From contig OX422213.1 of NCBI GenBank assembly GCA_949130495.1, forward strand, positions 207,593,160 through 207,657,159: DNA of 64,000 bases, read 5' to 3'. Source of the DNA: Sambucus nigra (lineage: Eukaryota > Streptophyta > Magnoliopsida > Dipsacales > Adoxaceae). Numbering within the stretch: the first letter of the stretch is position 1; each line of letters starts with the position of its first letter. The notes below the pieces were generated by a model. It was given only the letters and a program-made list of their open reading frames with translations, searched no databases and was not told the origin of the DNA. Positions 1-11,143 of the stretch are shown here, in pieces. The position numbers and the translations under genes were made by a program.

Positions 1-1170
1 GACTACATGATAACAAGTGGCTCCGGCGTATGTTAACCATGTTTTCTCGACCAAGATGTCAACTAGCCAACGAGCGGAAAGCGCACATTCATTTTTTAAG
101 AGATTTTTGTCCAAGAGAAATTCTTTATTAGATTTCATGGTTCAATTTGGTAGGGGACTACAAAGGCAACGACATGAAGAGCTCATAGCGGATCATAAGG
201 ACTTGATAGAGAAGCCTAAGGTAAGATTCAATGATGATGTTTTGATTCAAATGATTGATATTTACATGCATGAAATGTTTTATAAATTTCAAGATGAATT
301 TTTGAAAAGTTTAAATTATAAATTTGAGTTTATCGGCGAGGATGACAATCACCGCTTGTTCAATATCAAACGAAAAAATGTTGAGGCGGGATGGGTAGGG
401 TACGGGAAATTTTTTATGACAAAACCTTGGATTTCGCATCTTGTTCTTGTAAAAAGTTTGAGAGTTCGGGGATCCCGTGTAGGCATGTGTTAGCTTACTT
501 GCAAAAAATGCATGATTTTGAAAAATTACCGAATCAATATATTTTGAGGAGGTGGACACAAATGGCAAAGTGTGGCGTTGTTATTGATGATCATGGAACG
601 GAAATAAGTGATGGTAAATCATATCTACTTAGACGGAGTCGGTTGATACAATATGCACATGATGTCGTGGAAAAGGCCCTCATAAGTTAAGAGACGAGTA
701 AGATTTTCACGGATGGTTTGGATGGTGTGAATGAAAAAATCAACCAAATTGTTGGTATTGACACAAACATTGGAGTTCGTGATTTTGAAACTAATTACAT
801 GGTTGGTGGTACAAGTGGGGTGCTTTCCGAAAAATTCAGATGTAATAATGACGAAATTTTTAATGAACTTATGCACGTGAGGGCAAAAGGATGTGGCAAA
901 TGACAAAAGGGGGGGAAGGAAAAGGCGTTACGGGCAAAGAATGCTAAAGTTAGGCGTTGTAATGGTTGTGGTCAAGTTGGGGCGTCACACGATAAGAGAA
1001 ATTGTCCCGTGATTATAAAACGGTAATATATACTTTACTTATAAATTGTAGCTTCCGATTATTTTTTACATCTTACTATAATAATTTTTTTGTTTTCTTA
1101 TAGATCATCGACGCAGGAGGAGGGAACAACAAATATAAGTTCAGATGGATATAGTAGTGGAGACGCATGA
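1..1170 (+). pseudogene. FAR1-RELATED SEQUENCE (FRS/FHY3-like) gene, 3' part, broken
   Basis: This is the C-terminal half of a FAR1/FHY3-family protein, a plant transcription-factor family derived from Mutator-like (MULE) transposases. Frame 2 from about position 20 carries the family's WAPAYV...STSQRAES region. Frame 1 from about 391 carries the SWIM zinc finger (C-S-C at about 438-446, then IPCRHVLAYL at about 471-500). Frame 1 near 958-1008 carries a zinc knuckle (C-N-G-C ... SHDKRNC). The tail crosses a plausible GT-AG intron (1022-1103) and stops at 1168-1170. Damage: a one-base shift near 20, another near 385-392, and in-frame stops at 688-690 and 901-903. The 5' end lies outside the window. 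It could be a degraded MULE transposase rather than a domesticated FRS gene; SHDKRNCP-type knuckles are known in FRS proteins, so I favour FRS. Confidence 0.85.
1022..1103 (+). other. predicted last intron of the FRS relic
   Basis: A GT donor (CG|GTAATA) follows the zinc-knuckle exon, and a pyrimidine-rich tract ending TTATAG precedes the next exon. Splicing joins the knuckle exon to a short Ser/Gly/Thr-rich tail ending at 1168-1170. Without splicing the frame stops at 1024-1026. Confidence 0.55.
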
Positions 1171-2104
1171 ACTGTTTTGATTGGTTGAACTATTTTTTTT
1201 TGTTGTAATTTTTAATTGGTTAGAATTTGGTTACTGTAATTTTGCTGAAAGAATTTAGTTACTGTAACTTGGCCCTACTGAATTTGGTTACAGTAATTTG
1301 GTTACTGCTTTTAACTGTAATTTTTAATTAGTTATAATTGTTAACTTTGTTGGTTAGACTTGTAACAATTTAGAATTTTTAATTGGTTAGAACTTTTAAT
1401 TGTTAACTTGAAACTTTATTGAAAGAATTTTTTTGATGAGTTTTGTTAAGGAGAATTTTTCCTTGGCTTGGTTTTGGGTTTTTTTATGGTTGTACAGATA
1501 TGTGAGTTTTTTAATTTGGTTATACGAGTGTGGGTATGAGAAAAGTGAAGTGGGTCTTACTTTTTTAATTCTTTACTTCACATGTTTTGGATAAAAGTTG
1601 CCTTTTTGTCTTATACGGCTACTTAAGGAGGGTCTTATTTATGCAGGAACTTTTATCTTAGGTTTGTCTTAGGTTTTGGGCATGAGAAAAGTGAGGTGAG
1701 GTTTTATTTTATTAATTCTTTACTCAGCTCTTTTTCTTTGTTTGGTGCAAGACACAAAAGTGAGGTGGGTTTTGTTTTATACGGCTAGGCTTAAGAAAAG
1801 TGAAACGATGTCGCCTGACTTAAGGTCCGTAAGGTGACCTTAAGTCAGTCCGCATACGATCGGGCCTCTCTCTCTCTATATATATACACTAATATCTTTT
1901 ACAGATAACCTACACAATAAGGTAGGAAGATTTATAAAGTGTTTTGCAAAGTGTTTTATGTAGTAAAACAAATCAGACACCCCATCTTCTTTACACAACG
2001 AATGTTCATCGGCTAAATTTTTTTACAGCAAAGAATGGTAACCTATATAATAGGATGGAGAGATTTATAAAGTAATACACGAATACATTTTTGACAACAA
2101 GAAT
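1171..2104. other. non-coding AT-rich stretch with local duplications
   Basis: I see no gene. A segment containing ATGAGAAAAGTGA(A/G)GTG recurs at about 1536 and 1682, with a weaker copy near 1749, each followed by a T-rich run and AATTCTTTACT. A second diverged pair (AACCTA...ATAAGG/ATAGG...AGATTTATAAAG) occurs at about 1905-1945 and 2039-2075. A (CT)n/(TA)n tract lies at about 1866-1887. Confidence 0.5.
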
Positions 2105-2854
2105 GGTTAAGATTGTCAAGCACGATCAAGAAAAAATATATATTATCTCCCATAATTTCTTGGGGACTTCAATAAGTTATAAGAATAATGAAGAATACAA
2201 GTTAAAATGCAAGCAATAGAAATAAAGAATTATTCTGGTACAACACAAGAGAGAAACAAGTGTAAATATAGAAATTATATTCAAGTCTTGTTAAAAGATA
2301 TAAGCTGAGACTCAAAGTTGTATTTTCATTTGAGTTATCATCCTACAAAAATTACTACACACTTCTGAAATTTGAAGCTTGGTTATAAGCCTCCGGTTGT
2401 AAAATTAGTAGCTCGATTTTAGCTATTTTGTTGCAAATTTAGTATCTCTATTTCAGCTACCTGGTTGTAATTTATAGCTCGATTCAAGCTGCACGGATTG
2501 TATGCAATGTTGTGATCTCACCTTTAAAGGATCGCAGAAGTGGAACTCAAGTGGATGCGGTCAACTTGAAGAGTGGACGTAGTCTCACCATTTTTAAGTC
2601 GAACCATTATAAATCTTATGCATTTATATTTTTTCTCTTTATTTATTATGATTATTTTTATTTTTCATTTTCAGCCCATTTTAACACATTTTTATAATTC
2701 CAGAAATTAGATTTATTTTAAACGAACTAAATATTAATTAAATTAATAATTAATTAATGTTCCAGAACCAAATACACATTTTTTTAAATATAAAAGAAGT
2801 GAAAAGTTTATAAAAACCCAATTCACCCCCTCTTGGGTATTTATCTGGGCAACA
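2105..2854 (-). mobile_element. Copia-type solo LTR (left border approximate)
   Basis: Read on the minus strand the sequence starts TGTTGCCCAGATAAATACCC at 2854, followed by an AAGAGGGGGTGAATTGGG motif common at the 5' end of plant Copia (Sirevirus/Tork-type) LTRs. No polypurine tract or primer binding site flanks the clear end, so I read it as a solo LTR. The other end is uncertain: 2105 (TGGTTAAG on the plus strand) is a candidate TG/CA border, but I could not find a matching copy of the 5 bases (AACCT) after 2854. Internal (C/T)GGTTGTAA...AGCTCGATT-type phrases repeat about three times at 2370-2490. Confidence 0.5.
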
Positions 2855-3456
2855 AACCTCTAAGTTAGAGCCAGGGGTGTCCTCCCCTAGGCTTGCATCA
2901 TGAATATTCCCCTCTAACAGAGTAGGGGATCAACAACGATTAGGTTCATGACCTCGACAGTTTAATATTGGATTTACCAACAGGGGGTGTTCGGTATAGG
3001 CCAGATCACCTTCGGGGACTTTTCCCCTTTAAAAGCCGAAAACCCAACCTTTCTTGAAAGTAACAAACTCATAATAATCCAATTGTGATGAAACTTCTTG
3101 GACTTCCACCTCAATGCCTTCGTCATAGGCCATGTTGAGGTCGTCCTCGCGTGTCGTCTCAAAATTCCTCTTGCTCAATTAGAGGATCAACTTTTTCATC
3201 CTCTTTCGACATAAGGTTGTTCTCAATTTAGATAACTCGGAGTCCACTCGACTGAACTGAATTTGAGTCTTCTCGGCTTACTCCACAACCTTATCATTAG
3301 CGGTTACCTCATCCTTGAGCTTCTTATCGAGGTCGACCGCCTCCAAATTCTTGTCTGACAACTTGTGTTACAGACTGTTGCTGGAGTCAAAAAGTTGGTT
3401 ATTTCTCTTCCTCAAGTAGTCAACTCAGTTTACGAGCTATTTGGGGACCTACAAAG

Positions 3457-3535
3457 CTTGTGTAAAAAGAAAATGCAATAATTAATTTGAGTAAACTACA
3501 AAAGGTAAAAGTATCAAGTGAGAAAGACAACTTAC
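3457..3535 (-). other. conserved intron of the Tat-2 antisense ORF
   Basis: The minus-strand donor GTAAG (plus CTTAC, 3531-3535) and acceptor AAG (plus CTT, from 3457) bracket 79 bases with a T-rich 3' end. The donor context ATGTGTTG|GTAAGTT parallels ATGTGTTT|GTAAGTT at 34305 in Tat-1. Confidence 0.55.
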
Positions 3536-4461
3536 CAACACATTGCGATGAATATCTTATTTTTTGGGGCGTTTAATTGAGAACCCTCTCATCTCGGTCA
3601 TATGAAAAGGCAACATCATCGTCTGAGTAACAAAACAATTAGCCTCCACGTCTCTATGAGCTGAGCCAATGCTAGTGATCGACTATTTGCCTTTCATAAA
3701 GGTGATCTCCCATATATGACTTCTGCTACTTTGCAGCGATGGAGTCCTGGCTCTTATCCTTTCATTGATAATGATATGTCGATTCGATATTGGCAGAGGA
3801 ATGGGGGTACGAGAATCAACTAGATTCTTATTCGTATTTCTCTTTTGGCTTGCTCAACCTCCCTTCCCCTTTTGGCGCTCAAGTTCTTGGGCTTTCTTGT
3901 CTCTGAGAGGGTCATCACCCTCTTCTTCTGGCCGACCGAAGTTTGTTCATCCTGTTGGTCTGGGGCCCCTTATTTCTTCAAGTTGGCATGTGCATCTCCC
4001 AGATCGACTGATCTCCTTGGTTGGTTCTTCATGTCTTCAAGGTCTTCTCGAACTGGTGGAAAGGTGAAAACCTAGGCACATAAATTATCTTTAACTCTAT
4101 CCCAAGGATGGCCTGAGGTGATAGTATACCCCAAAGGAAAAATGGAATCTTGGCCTTTAAAAATGAATCTTACCCTTCTTCGACCTTCTCCTCTTGTTCG
4201 TCACTGGAATCGGTTAGAATAACATAAGGAGAATCTTAACCTAAGTAAACTCCTCTTGTGGCTTCACTTGGCACGAGAGTTCCTGTGGGGATGGATTCGT
4301 CACCGACCACTATAGATTCTACGATAGTGACCTCAGGAACAACAGTGAAGTTCTTAATCAAACTAATAGTCAATTAGTACCCAAAAAGAATATGGGTTGC
4401 TCTCCAATGAAGATGAACATCGATCGAACCCACAAATCTAGTTGATTACAACTATACCTAT

Positions 4462-4711
4462 CACAATTTGGTAGAAATACATGCGCGTCCCGACTTAATT
4501 TCTATAATTGTCATATTATTCACTCGCGACGATTTCTCATATATTACTTTACTCATATATTAATATTCAACATTATTCTTACCAATAATTACTAACTCTC
4601 ATCACGCTAGTAAATATTTATTTTCAAATCCGAATTAATATTAAATTAATTTATCCCAATTTAATTTAATAAATCCCATAATTAAATGCCATAAAAATAC
4701 AGGGTATTACA
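4462..4711 (-). mobile_element. 5'-terminal scrap of an LTR-A-family LTR
   Basis: The plus-strand text from TGCGCGTCCCGACTTAATT to AAAATACAGGGTATTACA matches the last 230-250 bases of LTR-A (10409-10642) and LTR-C (about 57270-57509), including TAATAAATCCCA(A/T) and the GGGTNTTACA end. The rest of the LTR, and the Tat-2 sequence that should lie here, are absent, so a deletion followed or accompanied the insertion. Confidence 0.7.
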
Positions 4712-6705
4712 ACAGAGTACTTCCACCAGTAATGGGTGGAAGGGAAATGAATTCCCCTTCCAGTATGACCACTGTAATAAGGGAAACTTATCCATTTTCG
4801 AGACGAACAAGTTCCACGTTCCAATACAAACTTTTTCTGAAATAAAGAACTTGGTATGAAATTCCTAAAAGTTATCAGTAGCAAAAGCCTCATATTTTCT
4901 TCCACATCTAGACACGGTCACGATGTTAGGAAGAAAGGGATAAAATTGGAAGAATTAAAAACTCTTAAAAATATGAAGTCTAGAGAGAGAAAGAACGCTG
5001 GAAATACCTTACATTGGCTAAAATGTCTAAGGTATATGGTTTTTGTTTTGATGCCTTATACTTTCTCCCGGCAATGTCAAATCAACCGATGCCTCTCCAT
5101 TTGGGTCAAAAGCCTCCCCCAATGGAAACATATTACACACACTCACGTGCCCTCATTACTTGAAAAGTTTATTGATGGTTCGCGAGGTTCAACAAGTGGG
5201 AAGTGTGCATGAGAGTAGGTAATCATTACTTATTATCATGTACCCACTTCTAAAAGTGGGTGCGTGTGAAGTTGGAAACGACGATTGAAGAAATCCACGG
5301 TGACATGCAGTGATATTCAACTGGCAAGACTATGCTGATCAACGTATTCGATGACTATCCCAATGTGACACCCCGCTTAATTAAATATCAGGTGATCAGA
5401 CCTTAATTAAATTAAAACAGAATATCCAAGTTGTTTCATTCTTAGCATCATTGTCGAAAAACTTTTTAATATTTACTAACAACCTAGTATTTGAAAAGCT
5501 GGTGTCAAAATTTTATATTTTAATTAACATGAAAAGATTTAAAATAATTAAACAATTAAATATCACATTCACCATACTAAATAAATCAACACCACAATTA
5601 ATGGAATACCTAATCAAATAAAATATGACGAGAGTAAACTCCCCATTCTAAAACTCTAATACAATAATCCATGTAAAAAACTAAATCCACAACTGAATAA
5701 TAAAGGAAATACAATGTTCCTGGAAACCATTGCTAATAGAATATAGGCAATATGCCTGAATAAAATAAAATAAAGGATGCATCAGATCTAAAAGGAGTGA
5801 AGGTGTCTACTAAGCTAGGACCTGCAATTGTTCACGGTAACTACAACAACAACAAATAAAAATGAACTCCTAAGCTGGGCCTCTCTGTGGTTGGGCACCT
5901 AAAATGCATTTTACCAAACAAAAGATTTGTTAGAATATATGCCCCTAAACTTTAAAATTCTGTTAAAATGAATTTCCTTTAATGCGAAAAAGGATGGTTT
6001 AACACAACACACACAAACTTCAAATTTTAATATCTTCAAAATCAAAATTAAACTAAACTAAACTAAAAGTGACATTAAATTAAACAACAAATAAACTTTC
6101 ACTTAAACAAATTAATTCAACCCAAGTCCTAGAAATTTGCCTAACAAAATTAATTCATTTTTTTATTTAGGCCAAACCAAATGTTATCAAATTAAATTAT
6201 CTTGACTTGAATTAAATTAACCTAAAATTCACCCAAACTAATTTAGCACCAACTTAAACAAATGTGTGATTTAAACCAATTTTTATCCTGATTATCCTAA
6301 GTATGCATTCTAGGTGATTTGCAAGATAAAATAAAATCATAACCACTACACGGCGATGTACGAGGAAAGCCCAAATGGGAAAATCTTGGATGGCCCTCAC
6401 CTAACAAATCCACTAAGTATGGAATTACAATTACATGACAGTAGACTTACACTAACAACTTGACTCCGTCCAAAACTTGACGCTCCTTCTTGTAAACACC
6501 TCTGCCTAGTAGATAACCATGGACTCCTCCACGGTCTCGGAATCCACCAATGCGGCTCTTGGTCGCTGTCACCCTCACGCAAAGCCTTTCTTCGAGTGGG
6601 AACAACGCAGCACGCAAACAAACTCCTTTTGGGTGGAAAAGAACCCAAACTCTCTTCTTGATGGTGTAGAGAAAACCAATGGTGCCAAACACAAACTCCA
6701 AGCAA

Positions 6706-6706
6706 G

Positions 6707-6767
<61 letters not shown>
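6706..6767. repeat. (AT)n(GT)n compound microsatellite
   Basis: About 13 AT units run directly into about 18 GT units inside the left LTR of the nested element. The matching segment is deleted from the right LTR. Apparent reading frames across it (runs of Ile-Tyr or His-Thr) are artefacts. Confidence 0.95.
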
Positions 6768-6768
<1 letters not shown>

Positions 6769-7018
6769 ATACTTGGATTAAAACAAAACTAAATGGGTAT
6801 ATGTGTTTTAAGAATTTATTCCATGAAAAATTAAACACACAAACATATACGTTTGATTGATGAATTTTTCTCTCAATTTCTCTCTCTCTAAAAGTCTCAA
6901 AATTTATCCTCAAAAGACTAGTTCCCGCACTATGTAAAGGTGCTAAAAGTTAGTGGGGAAAAAGTAGTGGGACATGGGTAAAAAAGAAAACTGCCAGATT
7001 TTTAGCTTTCCCGCCAGG

Positions 7019-7114
7019 GTCGTTTGAACGACTTCCTGACTTCGTTCGAATGACTTTATTAACGATAAGTCAAGGATTAAAAGCCAAAGTCATTGGAAAA
7101 CTCGTTCGAACGAC
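7019..7114. repeat. palindrome cluster (CGTTCGAACG type) in the nested LTR
   Basis: GTCGTTTGAACGAC at about 7020-7033, TTCGTTCGAATGA at about 7042-7054 and the perfect decamer CGTTCGAACG at 7103-7112. The right LTR has the matching cluster at about 7804-7925, including CGTTCGAACG twice or nearly so. Confidence 0.85.
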
Positions 7115-9486
7115 AATCTCATCTGAACAAAAATTCAGAAAATGTCATTTCTCATTTTTAAGGCCAAAAACTTTTATACAAAGTTCTAAAATATTTTTTG
7201 AAAATAAAAAGTTATTTTAGACTAAAATAACACCCATAAAAATATTCCAAGTCTCCCTATATATATTAAATGCATTCATGCCTTTTGGAGACATTGGAAT
7301 CCTCATGTTGATGACGTGAAACGTGACATTAGAAACTCGGAAATGATGAAGCATTCAAATTTGACGCTACGTCTTCAACACAAACTCGTCATAGGCTTGG
7401 ATGGATACACTTTACACTCTATCCTATGACTCAAATTGTTTTGTTCGGAATTAAGCCAATACTACAAATTGAAATGATTGGAAATTTTCCCTTATAAATC
7501 TCCCCCTTTGGCTATTCCGGGACAAAACCAAACCAAAAATTCTAAAGGGTCGTCAAGCTCGTCTAAACACAACATCCCACCCAAATAAAATAAAAAATAT
7601 CTTGACTTGAATTAAACTAACCTAAAATTCACCAAAACTAATTTACCACCAACTTAAACAAATGTGTGATTTAAACCAATTTTTATCTTGATTATCCTAA
7701 GCATGCATTCTAGGTGATTTGCAAGATAAAATAAAAGATGGTAAAAAGTAGTGGGAAAGTGGGTCAAAAAGAAAACTGCCAGATTTTTAGCTTTCCCACC
7801 AAGGTCGTTCGATCGATTTTCCAGGTCCTTCGAACGACTTTACCAATGATAAGTCAGGGATTAAAAGGCAAAGTAGTTGGAAAACTCGTTCGAACGAAAA
7901 TCTCGTTCGAACAACACTTCGAACGAAAACTCATAAAATGTCATTTTTCATTTTTCAACCCAAGTTCTAAAATATTTTCTGGAAAAAAAAAAGTCACTTT
8001 AGACTCAAATAACACCCATAAAAATATTCCAAGTCTCCCTATATATATTAAATTCATTCATACCATTTGGAGACATTGGAATCTTCATGTTGATGACATG
8101 AAACGTGGCACTAGAAACTCGACAATGATGAAGCATTAAAATTTGTCGCTACGTCTTCAACACAAACTTGTCATAGGCTTGGATGGATACACTTTGTACT
8201 CTATCCTATAACTCAAAGTATTTTGTTCGGAATTAAGTCAATGCTACAAATTGACTCGAATGGAAATTTTCCCCTACAAATTTGGGAAAAATGGGCCAAG
8301 GCTCGAGTAAAAATATTTAAAAATCCAGCAAATATTTAAAATGCATAATTAGCAGATGTAATATGCAGGTTAGTTTCACGGCTATCACTTGAGGTCCTCA
8401 CCCCTCAACTAGTATACACGCCTAACGTATACTCCTAACCCGTCCTAGTTATGCTACCCCGCCTAACTAGTTCGAATTAAATATTTTACTTCCTCTACTA
8501 ATTTTAGGTGTTCACGTGTGTTACCCATACAAAAAATTATGTTCTATGTCTATTAGACATTTATAATTTCTCATATAATATTAAATTCTCGCACATATAT
8601 ATACATTTAGATATCACTATCTTTATCATCTACTAAGCAGATCCAGTAGAATTAATTCACAAGTATATATATACAGGTCAATCTAATTATATATACTAAT
8701 ATAGAACCCCTAGACTGAGACCTGTTGTGCATGCATACTCAACTATCATGTGTTGGTACATCACGTACTGTATGAAGGACAGTTAGTTATGTATCTATCT
8801 CGAACTATAATTACAAATAAATATATTGGAGGAGAATTTACTTCCAAGCCTATGGGCTACGTACATACCTACGCACCCATTTGACCGCCAACTTATTGTT
8901 CCCATAGATGTGCCTTTCCAAGGTTTTATATTCTGAGATACAAGTAAAAAATAACCCCAAAGGCTCATCAGGATATGACTGTCCCAAAGGGGAAAACTCT
9001 CGTGATAGTAAGCAGCGTAGGTATGTCATAAACATAGTAAATCATACAAATCAGTGTAGGTATACACACAACCTATATCATATATCCCGTACGTAGGATA
9101 TATATATCACGAATATCTCACGTATCAGTACATTTTAATTACACTTCTTATCGTGTTCTCGAGTATCACTCACTCCGCGAATTGTCCATTATTTTACACA
9201 TAATATCAGTTGGTAACTCAATCATATCCTACTGGTCTAAGTCATCGTTCTTCTCGAATTCCCATGACTCGAATTATCCTTCAATTTAGGTTTTTTTTCT
9301 CTCGATTAAGCCTAATTAATTTAGCCCATAAATTCTCCTCATAAGGACAAGCCTAACACCCCACCTAGGCCTACTGGTACATCACTATAATTACCATTAT
9401 ATTTAAATTTTAATTTAACAAGTGAATCCCTAACATTTCCCAAAAATTCTAATAAAAAAGATAAAAGTGGCTAAAATCTGGGCAGC

Positions 9487-9540
9487 CGAATCGATTCAGC
9501 CCTAATCCGAATCGATTCGGCCAGGAACCGAATCGACTCA
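9487..9540. repeat. palindrome cluster (CGAATCGATTCG type) in LTR-A
   Basis: Three copies at 9487-9498 (one end base changed), 9507-9520 (perfect 14-mer CCGAATCGATTCGG) and 9528-9540 (one central change), spaced about 20 bases apart. They lie about 1.1 kb from the LTR 5' end on the minus strand. Confidence 0.9.
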
Positions 9541-10642
9541 CCCCCTACAGGTCTCGTTTTCTGCATTCATTTTCTACGGGTTTCCTCCATTGATACACCT
9601 CCAAATCTTCATTAAATTATCCCAAGATCCCAACCAAAGGTCTATATCATTATAGTAACATGTATGGGTCATGCCTAACATTCCAAAATCATCGAATCAT
9701 AATTTAACATCAATAAATTTAAAAATCCCAAATTTAATTCTTTAAAACCCTAGTTCATCACTTTTATTTAAGAACACCATAAAATTCAGATTTCTTCACC
9801 AAGGTTAATTATAATTTTGTGGTTTTCATACTACATGCATGAGGGAACCTATCTTATATAAATTTTAGCCCAAAACCATGGTATATCTCTTTTAAATTTC
9901 CCAAGAACACATAAATTGCATGGATAATTTAAACTATTCATGTATGGTTATAATTTTGCAATTTTAAACACTTGCCTTTAACATTAGGTCTGATCCATTG
10001 TAGATGATGGGTATGGTGGTGTTCATCTCCTTCCGATCTACACGATGGTGGTGTTGGTGGTGCAAAAGTTTCACAAAAGTGGTTCTAGTCTTGGGGAACA
10101 CCTCTCCTTTCTCCTCTAATGGCCTCTGCAAGTTTTTGTCCCCGTAACCCTAATTCCTCAAACTCCCAATCTGATTTATACATATAAAATTCATGGGTTT
10201 ATTTTCCTCAAAAATTTAAAAGACTAAAATACCCCTCCGGGGCTCCGATTTGGCCTAAAATTGCCCCCAGTCCCAAACTAAAACTCTGGGTATACTTTTC
10301 TGACTATTTAGTCCCTTCCAGACACTTTGTCGCACTCAAAAAGACCATATGAAATACCAAAAATAAAGTTACATTTTATTTCTCAAATTATGTCCTTACT
10401 CGATTGAAATGCGCGTCCTGACTACACTTATCGTAATTGCCCTATTTTTTACTCACGATAATTATAATCTTTTCATATCATTATTATCACTAGTTCACTA
10501 AGTAGTGTTCAATATAAATAAATATTAATCCTTATCTCACAAATTGATATTTATTATCCTAAATCAAAAATAATTTAATAAATCCCAATTTAATTTATAA
10601 TTAATCTAATCATTAAAATCATTAAAAATACGGGGTGTTACA

Positions 10643-11143
10643 CACCAAATCTCGGGGGTAATTAAAGGGAATATAACTGAATATGTGCCACATGGCAGAT
10701 ATGTGGCAGTTAGGTACAACAAGTCTAGTCGTCCTAACATTGGTGGAAATAAGTAAAAATCTAGGAAGGTCGGGTACACGATGTGGACGATTATTCCTAA
10801 TAGCCCTATATGACTTGTATAACCTCTAAATAAGATTAACATAAAGAGACCTAGAAAGATAGGCCCTTTATACTTATAAATAAGGTCAATATCACCCCCA
10901 TTTGAGGGTATTTATTTTGTATCTTTCATAAAATGACTTAGACTATCAACTAACAATCTTAGCACTCCAATCGTCCTTTTTCTTTCAGGAAATATACTAC
11001 TCTCCCTCCCTTCTCCGTGGATGTAGGTAGGACGATCTGTTGAGCCACGTACATCCTCTGTTCTCCGTGTTTGTTGCATTCATATTACTTTGTTAGGCTA
11101 AAATATAATACTGACTTTTATTATGGGTTTCATATAACCTACA
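10643..11143 (+). mobile_element. 3' LTR of Tat-2 with adjoining polypurine region
   Basis: After LTR-A the Tat-2 sequence resumes (ATCTCGGGGGTAATTAAA, matching ATCTTAGGGGAAAATAAA before the Tat-1 3' LTR). From about 10667 it follows the Tat-1 LTR: GTGCCACATGGC, TATACTTATAAATAAGG (TATA region), GACTATCAACTAACAA(T/C)C, CTCCGTGGATGTAGG and TTGCATTCATATTA. It ends at CCTACA (11143), like CTCCTACA at 36854. The length of about 477 bases fits the 481-485 bases of the Tat-1 LTRs. Confidence 0.7.

Larger units (their letters stand above)
2974..4905 (-). pseudogene. antisense accessory ORF of Tat-2, decayed
   Basis: This is the minus-strand counterpart of the antisense gene in Tat-1 (33621-36020), in pieces. 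The N-terminal part lies at 4713-4905, the middle at about 3550-4430 and the coiled-coil-like C-terminal part at about 2974-3450. A GT-AG intron (minus strand, 3535 down to 3457; donor TG|GTAAGTTG, acceptor CACAAG) sits exactly where the Tat-1 copy has one. Frameshifts and stops occur throughout, and an LTR scrap (about 4462-4711) has replaced a segment. Related antisense frames in plant Ty3/gypsy elements are often labelled 'putative gypsy type transposon'. Function unknown. Confidence 0.55.
2855..5363 (+). mobile_element. Tat-2: 3' internal fragment of a Ty3/gypsy Tat element
   Basis: This stretch aligns in order with the 3' non-pol region of Tat-1 (about 33640-36360): the antisense ORF, the segment near 4390-4430 (matches 35200-35240), the segment near 4712-4800 (matches 35697-35790), and GATCAACGTATTCGATGAC at 5337-5355 (matches GATCGACGTATTTGACC near 36330). 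It resumes after LTR-A at 10643. The gag-pol part is missing: the copy starts at the Copia-type LTR. 2855-2925 holds short inverted repeats (CTCTAA-G-TTAGAG; AGGGG...CCCCT), in the style of the hairpin repeats in Tat-1. Confidence 0.7.
5928..8278 (-). mobile_element. deleted gag-class LTR element nested in LTR-A
   Basis: Two direct repeats frame about 100 bases of interior. The left LTR is 5928-7496 (TGTTAGAAT ... TTATA). The right LTR is a remnant, about 7599-8278 (ends CCCCTACA), lacking both the segment equivalent to 5928-6198 and one equivalent to about 6343-6953. After the left LTR comes AATCTCCCCCT (7497-7507), on the minus strand a GGGGGAGATT polypurine tract identical to that of the TR-GAG at 52070, followed in both by TATTCCGG/TATGCCGG and ACAAA. 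This suggests a relative of the TR-GAG class. No coding sequence remains. Flanks AGATT and AATTT match only in part. Confidence 0.65.
5364..10642 (-). mobile_element. LTR-A: solo LTR of a Del/Tekay-like Ty3/gypsy family, with nested element
   Basis: It starts TGTGACACCCCGC and ends GCGGGGTGTTACA-style (ACGGGGTGTTACA), the imperfect inverted ends typical of plant gypsy LTRs. Removing the nested element (5928-8278) leaves about 2.92 kb, matching the LTRs of element B (2.94-2.98 kb) and LTR-C (about 3.25 kb). Its first 100 bases and last 230 bases align with LTR-C. Minus-strand features: a TATA-like tract (TTTATATGTATAAAT) near 10170-10190 and palindromes at 9487-9540. It interrupts Tat-2 at its 3' LTR border. 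The flanks CCCAA and CACCA are not a clean duplication. Confidence 0.8.

Noticed and set aside
6447..6913. Open frames over the (AT)n(GT)n tract
   Set aside because: Composed of Tyr-Ile and His-Thr runs from the microsatellite, inside an LTR, open on both strands.
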